In this document: positions 55,511-64,000 of the stretch, piece by piece
How the letters are laid out: every line of letters starts with the position of its first letter
How positions within the stretch are numbered: position 1 is the stretch's first letter
The notes under the pieces: generated by a model
Told to the model about the DNA's origin: nothing
What the model saw: the letters and a program-made list of their open reading frames with translations, nothing else
Databases searched by the model: none
Source of the DNA: Nectonema munidae
Lineage: Eukaryota; Nematomorpha; Nectonematoida; Nectonematidae
Direction: 5' to 3'
Assembly (NCBI GenBank): GCA_030549495.1
Contig: JAUIRK010001049.1
Coordinates: 434,001 to 498,000 of the forward strand
DNA: 64,000 bases
Program-made: the position numbers and the translations under genes

Positions 55511-57122
55511 GGATTATAAGAACAGTTGATAATTTTATTTTTTTTCTAAATTTTGGAAGGTTTCATTTTTTAGATATATATTGATAAAGAATTTAGAATC
55601 CATAAAGAAGTATTTTATTAAATAATTGTAATGTTTTTTCTCTTTTCTTGTAAAAATGTTTATAATAAATGCATGCATTTAAATGGTTATAGAGATAGAG
55701 TGTATTACTTTTTTGCCTAGCCATAAGTCAGAAGAACAACCCCTTGATGCCCACAACTCTTGAAAAGTACGAAAATTGAGAAATTCTTCTCTCAAGCTGA
55801 GAATATGAAGCCAACCAACCAGCAACCAAAAATTATCAAATTTACAAAAAACGACACATGTTATGGATGCACTACAGACATAAATTTTTCATATTTGTTT
55901 CACTAATTTGATAGGAAATGACGCGCCTATTATTATTTCTTTAATTACTGAACCTTTCAAAGCATATATACCTATTCATCGAATAAAGTACTTTGAATGA
56001 AAAAGGTTGTATGCTTGATGTGCTCAATATATCAAAGTTATAAAATTGATTTATTAAAGTTTCCAGTGTTTACGACACAAATTATTGATGTCATATACAC
56101 GTTTACAAACTACTACATATGCTTATTCATTATTTAATGTTTTTAATTTTTTTTTGTTTTAAAAAGTAAAAAAAACATGAAAAAGACAAATAATTATCTA
56201 AATATTTTATTTGTTGTGAATCTAAAATTGATATTTATAAAGTTAAGGATCATCTAACAAGATATAGTGGAAAAAAGAAAAATATCAAAAGTATAAAACA
56301 TAATTTTATGAAAAGGAAATATAGCAAAACAAAAACTATTTTCTTTTGATTTTATTCAAGCAAATATATTTAGTTTACAATTTACAAATATGGCTATATA
56401 AAATTAAAGCTTTTTACCAAAACAAGTAGATTGAGACGTTTCTCCATTTCCAATAAATTCACTTTCTGGAAGATTTAAATCATCCCTTGAAGTTATATGC
56501 CTTTTTTCATGATTTGCTGACAAACCTTATGTAAATTATTAATTTATTGAAAAGTTAAGATTAATTTCAAAAGACTATCAAATCCCACAAAGACGAAAAC
56601 TTTTGAATTATACGGTTCGAAACACCACAATTTACTTGTATTTTTAATTTGTATATTTATTTATAAATTTATTTTTTTCCATTTTTTATTGTTCACTGTA
56701 AATTTAAATAAATATAATTTGCAAGAACAAAGATATCTTTTGAGAAAAAGTTATTTTATTGATAGGAGAAAAAAATTTGCCTAAAATAAATTTTAATTTT
56801 AGGTTTAAGACTAGAAAATTAAAAAAACAAAAATGATCGATATTCAACAGAAGGAAATTTTGAATAAATTTGAGATGAACTAAATGAACTTTTCTACGAA
56901 GATGTAACAATACTTTTTATAATTTCATTTATACATCAATAGATGTGACATTTGTCCAAAGTAAAACTTTTTACTCTGGAAAATATAAATAAGCAAAAAT
57001 AAAATACAAAATTAAAAAAATTATGCAAATGTTAAAATCTTCACTTTTCAGCGTTTCAAGCCATAAAATCACATCAAAATCTTGATTCTTAAAAAATTGA
57101 AGGTTTGTATAAAAGTTCTGAG

Positions 57123-57798
57123 GGTACCTAGTCAAAATGGCACAAAATAAAAAGGGCCAAACGGCTAAAACCAAACGGATCTAAACCAAACAAGGTCAAA
57201 ACTAAGACATCAAAAAGTAAGCTTTTATTATTGAAATTTTGAAGTTTTTTTGAACTATTTTTAATTTTTTTATGAAGCATACTCTTTTGTTTTACGTTTT
57301 TTTAAAGAAGAAGAAGAAGAAAGAGAATTTATTTACAAAGCAAAAAGAATGTAGCATTGAAAACTGAAGTAAGTACACATTCTAAACAAAATAAATAAAT
57401 TTCGAAAGAAAAAAAAGAGACAGATGATAAACAATGTGCTTTGTGGGATTAATACAAGGATAATGTATGCTTGGATTTGTTCAGTCTGAAAACAGAAGTC
57501 ATATTAATCTTTATATTGCTTAAAAATTATATGAAATTACTACTCTTGTTTGCTTTGAATTTTAAATATTATTATTAATTCTTGACTCAAATTTTTGCCA
57601 ATAAATTTTAAATTTACTTTGATCTCAAAAAAATGGAGACTTTAATCTTAAAATTTTCAAATCCTAGAAATTAAATTATATGAGATATAAATGCCTTTTA
57701 TTGTAACTTATCTTTTTGATTAAAATGGAACAAAAGCAAAACATTCCAAATTTAAACAGTTTAAAACCAAAACGTTTGAGCCGTTTTGACCAGACACC
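57123..57798. mobile_element. MITE family B, full copy
   Basis: Ends GGTACCTAGTCAAAATGGC and, inverted at the right, GGTGTCTGGTCAAAACGGC (imperfect 19-bp terminal inverted repeats). Probable 8-bp target duplication GTTCTGAG / GTTTTGAG with one mismatch. The left arm has several AAACCAAACGG-type units, the right arm a matching AAACCAAAACG in inverted context. Non-coding. Confidence 0.75.
57301..57325. repeat. (GAA)n microsatellite
   Basis: Short AGAAGAAGAAGAAG run inside the MITE. Confidence 0.8.
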
Positions 57799-58021
57799 GT
57801 TTTGAGAAGACAACTCAAAATTTTAAATATAGTCTAGGGAAATAATGGATAGACACAAGAAATCAAAGATATAAGTTGTTTGTAAGCCTGTATATGAAAT
57901 CGACAATATGTCTCATTAACAATGGAAATCATTCTTATAACTTTGACATATTGACCACAGCAAGCATTCAACCATTTTCTTTCAAAGTTTTTTATTCGAT
58001 AAATAGGTTTATGCTTTGAAA

Positions 58022-58060
58022 GGTTCTTGGTCAAAACGACCGAAACGACCGTTTTTTACA
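58022..58060. repeat. MITE family B solo end
   Basis: GGTTCTTGGTCAAAACGACC with an ACGACCGAAACGACCG array fits the same terminal consensus. No partner end seen. Confidence 0.45.
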
Positions 58061-58199
58061 TTAAAATTGAATAAATTATTTTTTATATTTATTGTTTTTT
58101 TTTTGAAATTTTCATACTCTTCCGATTCTTTACTTTTATAATAATTTTTAAACTTTAATTTTGTTAATTTACTTGCTATGTATGTTTCTCTAAAGAAGG

Positions 58200-60100
58200 C
58201 CTATCTAGAAGCGTTTATGTCTAATGAATGGCAACTTTTGTCGATTTTGAAAATCCCAAAATCTATTTTGGCCCGGTCCAAATGTAGTTCCAATTGCGAC
58301 ATAATAAGTATCATTCGATAGGTCTCGTGATTTAGCATATTTTGGGCCCCAAATTTTTACGATTTGGACTTGTTAAAGCAGACGTATGAGCAATATTAAT
58401 TTTCAAAAAGTGAATATAACTTAAAATTTGCTATATTCTCATATTGATATATAATATATTTGAGTTTACTTTTGAAATTATATTTTTCAATTTCATGTTT
58501 GTTTATAACTTTGTATTGGTGTTTTCTAGATAAGTTTTTTCAGTAAATTCTGAATCCGAAAATAGTTTTTCCATATACAGTATCGTATTTGTACAATTCA
58601 GCTCCAAAGTTGGTATAAAAATCCAAATTTTCGTATAAAAAGGGTTGTAAAATGAAAAGTATACACTTTCAGCAACTCTATTATATCAATTTAGAATCAG
58701 CATAACAATCCTCTTAAGATAGGATTAAAACAATTTGACTTTGTTCCAAAAAATGTTTTTCCAAGTGTGCCTGTTTTGGAATAAAATTAATTTTTTTTTT
58801 AACTTTGGGAAAATGTAGAGTTTGATAAACGATTTCAGAATCTGCAATTCGTTTTTAAATATCTATTATAGTTTTCGAGTAAATTCACTTTAAATACGAA
58901 AAAATTTAACATTACGAATATAGAGAAAAGTTTCATTTTCGGACTTCATGGGGCCCCGAATATGCCGAAAAAATTTAATTTTGAAACGTTGATAAAAAGT
59001 AAGTGAATATAAAGGGGAATATACAATTATTAAATATTATGTTAAATTTCAGAAAGATTGGACTTGTAGTTTTGCCTGGGCAGTTAGTAGATTTTAAATT
59101 TGTTGAACTAGAATTTTCTTGAAATTTTTTAGTATATTCAATTCCAGTAATTTATTAGTGGATTCCTCAATCAGTTTTACAAGTAGAATCCGAAATCAGA
59201 TTTGTCATATCTTGTATAGTTTTTTTGCAAATAGCATCCAAAATTATGCAATTTTTGACGCCTTTGATAAGCTGCAAAATGAAAGTTTCAAAGTTTCAGT
59301 TGATATATTATATCATTTTGCAGTTAGTTAAAAATGCTCTATAGAATAGACCCCATTCAATTTTGTGAACTTTGAAAAGAAAATTTCTAAAGGAATTTCA
59401 TCAAATGTTTTGAAACTCAGGATAAGAGAAGTCCAATAAACGATTTCTGGTGCAATTAGTTTTTGCATATCTATTATAGTTTTTGAGAAAATGGACTTTT
59501 AACACAAAAAAAGTGATAGAAATCAATATGTAAAAAACATGATCTTAGGACTTCCTCCAATGGTGAGTACAATCCAACTATCATATTTTTAGCTCATTTA
59601 GAGTCAGAAATTTAAAGGTTTTATTACAATCAAAATCTAGAATTTGAGTATGTTAAAATTCATCGAAAACAAGCTTTTGGCACAATTTGCAAATAATTTT
59701 GAGCACGTGGGATTTTTTCGAAGATTAAAATTTAAAGCACAGAAAGCACCACAGACTTCTAAGAACGATACCCTAAAAAAAGACTAATGATAGTCCCTTT
59801 CCCTGGAATGACTTAATTTTTTGTCCCGACAAGTTTCATCCAATTGAAGCGAAAGGAATAATTGATCCCCTTAGAAATAGCTATAAATTTACAAATTAGA
59901 AATTTTTGGGACTATTTTTCGGAGGCAAAATTTAATCTCTTTCTTACTCATTTTTTATCTTAATCTTTATGAAACTGTGCATAGAGTTAGAGAATCGCTT
60001 AAGCTACTTAACTATGTTTTTATTGTCTTCGTAAAGCCTATAATTTCTCTTCTACATCCATTTATCTGAAGGTCATTTTTCCTCCCAAAGATTCTAGCAG
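58200..60100. repeat. Divergent long tandem repeat, about 600-bp period
   Basis: Similar blocks recur about 607 bp apart: around 58825-58930 and 59430-59540, both with ATAAACGATTTC, TATCTATTATAGTTTT and GGACTTC in the same order. Partial similarity at 58250-58380 suggests a third unit. Non-coding. Confidence 0.45.
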
Positions 60101-60322
60101 GAAAAGGTCTTCGAAACCGATTTAGCTAGCAAGTTGATTTTTTTTAAAAGCGCCACTTTCCCGAAAGCTTAATTCCAAAAGTTGGTGTTGATATCTATTT
60201 AAACTTGGGAGCAAAAGCCTTCTAGACCATTTGGAAAAGTCACTTAGTCCTGACCATATTTTTGATGTTTTAAAATTTTTCTTACATTTTGTTGAAAAAA
60301 AAGTTGAAGGGATGTAAATAAG

Positions 60323-60610
60323 CGTATCCGGTAAATTCACCGATTTCAATTCATCGACTGTCAATTCACCGACAGTCAATTAACCAATGTGTCATTTTAC
60401 AGAAAATTAATTCACGAATTTTAAAAAAATTAAAATGTGATGAAATGAATTTGTAATCAATAAATCAATAATGAATTTAAAAATCAATATATTTTTTTTC
60501 AGTGAAATTAATTGTTCGTGAATTAACACATCGGTGAATTGACACATCGGTGAATTGAAGTCAGTGAATTGACTATCGGTGAATTGAATTCGCTGAATTT
60601 ACCTAGACTC
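60323..60610. mobile_element. Foldback MITE family A, copy 2
   Basis: 288 bp with 9-bp target duplication GTAAATAAG (60314-60322, 60611-60619). Same ends and subterminal AATTCACCGA repeats as copy 1, inverted relative to it; the AT-rich centre around ATATATTTTTTTTCAGTGAA also matches. Perfect target duplications in both copies indicate real transposition. Confidence 0.9.
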
Positions 60611-60619
60611 GTAAATAAG

Positions 60620-61479
60620 AAATTAAACTTTACTTAAATAACTTTACCAACCGTTCCATAAAATCTGATATTCTAAACATTCAGTATATCTCTATAACAC
60701 TATGCCCCCTTTCCTTAAAAAGCTCGCCAGGAAAAGGGTCTTTGCCCTTTTTAAAAACACTGAAACATCATAGCACAGTAAAATTTACGTTTTCTCAAAG
60801 ATATGAAGAGTACTTTCAACCCCTTCAACAACGGTATCAATAGCTCTATTATTTATTGAATTACAGCGCTTCAAATCAACCCTTCTAGGAAAAGAAAAAA
60901 CTCCCTAGAACTCAAAAAAAATAAAAAATAACTCTCTCGCACTTTCACTCTTGTCTCCTTTTTTCTAATACTCACAAATTTTTTTCCCGTTTAAAAAGAC
61001 TTTTTAGCAAAAAAAGTAGTAATTTTCCCCAGTTGAGGTGCCTAAATTTTTTCTTTTACTCAGACGGCTATAAAACCCCTGTAAATATTAAACAAATAGC
61101 ATTCCATAGCTTAGACGATTTTTTTAAAATGTTATAAGTTTCAAAAAAATCCGACAAATATTAATACAAAGAAATTGAGTTTATAGAAAACATATTTTTC
61201 AAAAATTTCAATTTTTAGTCATTTATCAAACATTATCGAAAATTGATCATTTTAATAAATTATATTTTAATTTTTTGAAAATGTTTTAAAATTTTTCTAA
61301 GTCAAATGTGGTCCTATCTCTGATATTTCAGGACTTAAAGGAATATTATATCCCATACTTGGTCCGGCTTTTTTATTATGTGTAGTTTCTTTAGGACCAG
61401 GCCTAAAATTTTTGAAAAACTCAAACTTCTGAACGCCTTATCCGGTTTGAATTTTTTTAATTGTTAGATCTTGTTGAAG
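60620..61479. other. Non-coding stretch, nothing recognised
   Basis: AT-rich with poly-A and poly-T runs. No frame or element seen. Confidence 0.45.
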
Positions 61480-61757
61480 CAGTGCCGGTTCTACCAAGTG
61501 TGGGACCGGTAGCAAATCGATTAAATTTACAAATGGTAGTCAGGAAGTAAACATTTTTTTAATAAAATTGATCTAGATTCTACAAAAAAGATAAAAACCA
61601 CAAAATTGAAGAGCAAAAATTTATTTTAAGGAGGAAATATAAAAAGAAGTATTGAAGAAAAGTAAAAGATATTGCAAAAAATCAAAAAAAAAAATTTTCA
61701 ACTAAGCGCGGAGCCTGTAGCAGCTGCTACATCTGCTACTATGTTAATCCGGCACTG
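61480..61757. mobile_element. Small hAT MITE
   Basis: Ends CAGTGCCGG / CCGGCACTG, a common hAT terminal sequence, flanked by TGTTGAAG and GGTCGAAG (6 of 8 bases alike, an aged target duplication). 278 bp, non-coding. Confidence 0.7.
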
Positions 61758-61969
61758 GGTCGAAGTTCCCTTTTCCTGGAACCCGATAGGATAAGAAAGG
61801 CGTTTTTAGAATAAGAGCAGGCCTTAGAATAAAACTATCAATGGGTTATAGTTAACATAAGAAAATAAAAATTGAATGTATACTTTATATTTGCATAAGT
61901 AGATAGACCATAAGTTGCAATGGAACGTATGCGATGTTTTATTGCATTATATGATGGTCTACTAATCAT

Positions 61970-63060
61970 AATTAGGGGTGCACCGGATAGTTAAACAGTA
62001 TCTGGCCGGATATCAATGATAAATTTTACTAATAGTGCATGAATATTCTCTAAATCTAATCTCGACAATGAGAGTCCCAATTGATCCTATAAAGTTCATC
62101 TGTATGGATCCTCACAGACGTGGTATCAGGCTAATAAAAAGATCATTGTACACCCATGTTATATTCACAGCAACTTTGTACAGTTGTTGATCATTTGTGA
62201 ATATGTATATTGCTGACCAACTGCATTCATTGGTAAGCTTTCATTGGCAGTAGGTATCCTAGGCGGTTATGCAGAAGTCAGGTCGTGTTGGTGTGATTGA
62301 ATACTTCTCGAAGTTTAGTGTTGTTTCATCCAAATTCTGGTGGTTTCGCGTTTATTGATACATCCTTGAAGAACTTAAAGTCAAGGCATGGTGAGGCATC
62401 TTTAGTTCTTAACCTCTTCTGACATTTCCGATTTCCTGAGACCTTTCATTTGTCTATTCTCATCTAATGAGCTCGGTTAGGTACGTATAGTAATGATTCA
62501 ACACCAATTAGTAATGCAATCGATGTTGTCAGCAACAGCTCAAATCAATATGCTGTTCTGTGCGTTGCGCACGATTGGAAAACAAAGTACTTCATCATAT
62601 GTTGATGTTATTCCAAAATTATGAAAACTTTCTATCAGGTTTTTATATTGCACTGTTGGTCGTAATGCAATTTATAAAGAAGTTGGATTGCAGGTCACAC
62701 GGCAAGCTGTAACAATGTTAACTACCATTTCTGCAGGAAGTGTGTTGTCAAGATTTGATGAAACAGCAAAAGAAGAGCCAGAAATGTTGGAGTGAAATTA
62801 CAAAGAGCATCTACTTTGATTGGGTCTCGTTTTATTTCTGCTGATTTAATTGGTTATTTTCCTTGCTATCTTTTTATATGGGTTGTAACTAAACGGAGCA
62901 ATTTTGGCATTCCCTTGAGTTTGATTATTGTTAATCGGTTTATCCATCCCTGTGTATGCTAACTAAAGAGACAACCTAGAACCATATATCTCGATAGACA
63001 GCGAGTGTTATAACTTTGTAGTCAGTACGTGATCTATTTGGTGTTTTTATCAGTATCATA
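61970..63060. other. Less AT-rich, unidentified block
   Basis: About 1.1 kb of clearly higher GC than its surroundings, starting near GGGGTGCACCGGATAGTT, which resembles a hAT-type end. No long frame or recognisable protein on either strand. Probably an old mobile element. Confidence 0.4.
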
Positions 63061-63419
63061 TGTTGTAGAATAGAAAAGAATAGAATAATTTATTTTCAAA
63101 AGTGTTTACAAATCAAAGGAGAAGTAGTAGTACAAACATTTTGTAATCAATTTATGATCGATTAGCACGATAAAATCTTGAGTACAACAGAAACTAACTT
63201 TTGAAGGTCGGTTTCAAAGACCAAATAGCCGCTAGAAGAACTAACCTAGGAATGAAGTAATATAAAAATTAAACAAAACATGAACTTTTGTGAAAGCTTG
63301 GCAAATAAAAACATTGTTATTTATATTACATATCCTACAAAAACTCAAGAGGTTGGACACGGGAAACAAACCCTCATATTTTTAATAAGTATTTTACGAA
63401 CTCTGGCTAAATTTGTCCG

Positions 63420-63910
63420 CTCAAGTGCTCTTTTATGAAAATCAATCAAACCTGTAAAAAATTCATCAGCTCATCTCAAAAAAGAAACTTTTTATCTAAA
63501 TAATTATATAAAGTTTTTAGACATATATACTCATTTTCAAGTATGTTGAGTTTACTGATAATATTCCTTTTTATGAAAATCAGTCAAACCTGTCAAAAAA
63601 TGATTTAAATATGCTATCTTTCTTTCCCACGTCAAAATTATTTTTTTATTCTTATAAAAAGTTTATTATAAATATATAACAATTTTCAAGTATGTAGAAT
63701 TTAGTGGTAATGTTTATTTTTTATGACAAACCTGTCAAAATTTATTTATACAAGACAACTTGTCTCAAAATTTAAATTGAAATACTTATAAAAAATTTTT
63801 ACATATATATACCATTTTCAAGTATGCCCAATTTAGTGGTGATGCTGATTTTTTATAAAAATCAATTAAACCTGTCAAAAAAAAATATTAAACCTGTCAA
63901 TCAATGTCAA
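63420..63910. repeat. Satellite-like tandem array
   Basis: Units of about 130-150 bp marked by TTTTCAAGTATG (63534, 63683, 63815) and AATCA-TCAAACCTGTCAAAA (near 63450, 63580, 63725, 63870). Three to four diverged copies. Confidence 0.7.
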
Positions 63911-64000
63911 ATATATAAACTTAAAAATAAATTCTACTCGCAGTATTTCCCTGCTAATTATTCTTTTATGTTATTTAATAAACAAATTTTAGGTGCTTAA

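Overview
The window is nuclear DNA from an AT-rich invertebrate animal. The evidence is two intron-bearing metazoan genes (a giant Fat-type cadherin and a clear mab-21 orthologue) plus a typical animal set of transposon fossils (LINEs, Penelope-like elements, hAT, Helitron, piggyBac, pogo/Tigger, a tRNA-derived SINE and foldback MITEs). The cadherin is very divergent, which suggests a fast-evolving lineage. The hAT-like transposase resembles, from memory, a family common in arthropods, but the phylum cannot be fixed from the sequence alone.

Left two thirds (1-41,480), plus strand: the 3' part of a Fat-like atypical cadherin gene. I traced about 30 exons by splice sites, reading frame and cadherin motifs. 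Every junction is phase-consistent, and the joined frame runs about 2,820 codons without a stop. In order it encodes about 16-17 cadherin repeats, a cysteine-rich linker, a laminin-G-like domain, three EGF repeats, one transmembrane helix and a cytoplasmic tail of about 350 residues spread over three exons. The gene starts before the window. Its introns are either minimal (51-94 nt) or several kb long and filled with mobile elements. These include a LINE inside a foldback MITE (intron 1), a MULE-like MITE nested in a hAT element (intron after exon 3), a two-copy foldback MITE family, a LINE/Penelope patchwork, an apparently complete hAT-like transposon with an uninterrupted 613-residue frame, and a further LINE carrying a SINE.

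Middle (41,480-48,900), minus strand: a Helitron Rep/helicase remnant lies between the cadherin 3' end and a convergent mab-21 gene. Four mab-21 exons are recognisable, covering all but about the first 60 residues. A piggyBac remnant sits in its last intron and a SINE copy in a larger one.

Right third (48,900-64,000): no host gene that I can support. It holds a pogo/Tigger fossil, a second copy of the foldback MITE, a related MITE family, a small hAT MITE, divergent long tandem repeats, and a satellite-like array running to the window end.

The cadherin and mab-21 have no evident shared pathway; they are neighbours tail to tail. The most unusual material is the group of foldback elements with 8-10 bp target duplications and inward-pointing subterminal repeats, the in-frame stop-free mini-introns and possible relic exon of the cadherin, and the uninterrupted hAT-like transposon.
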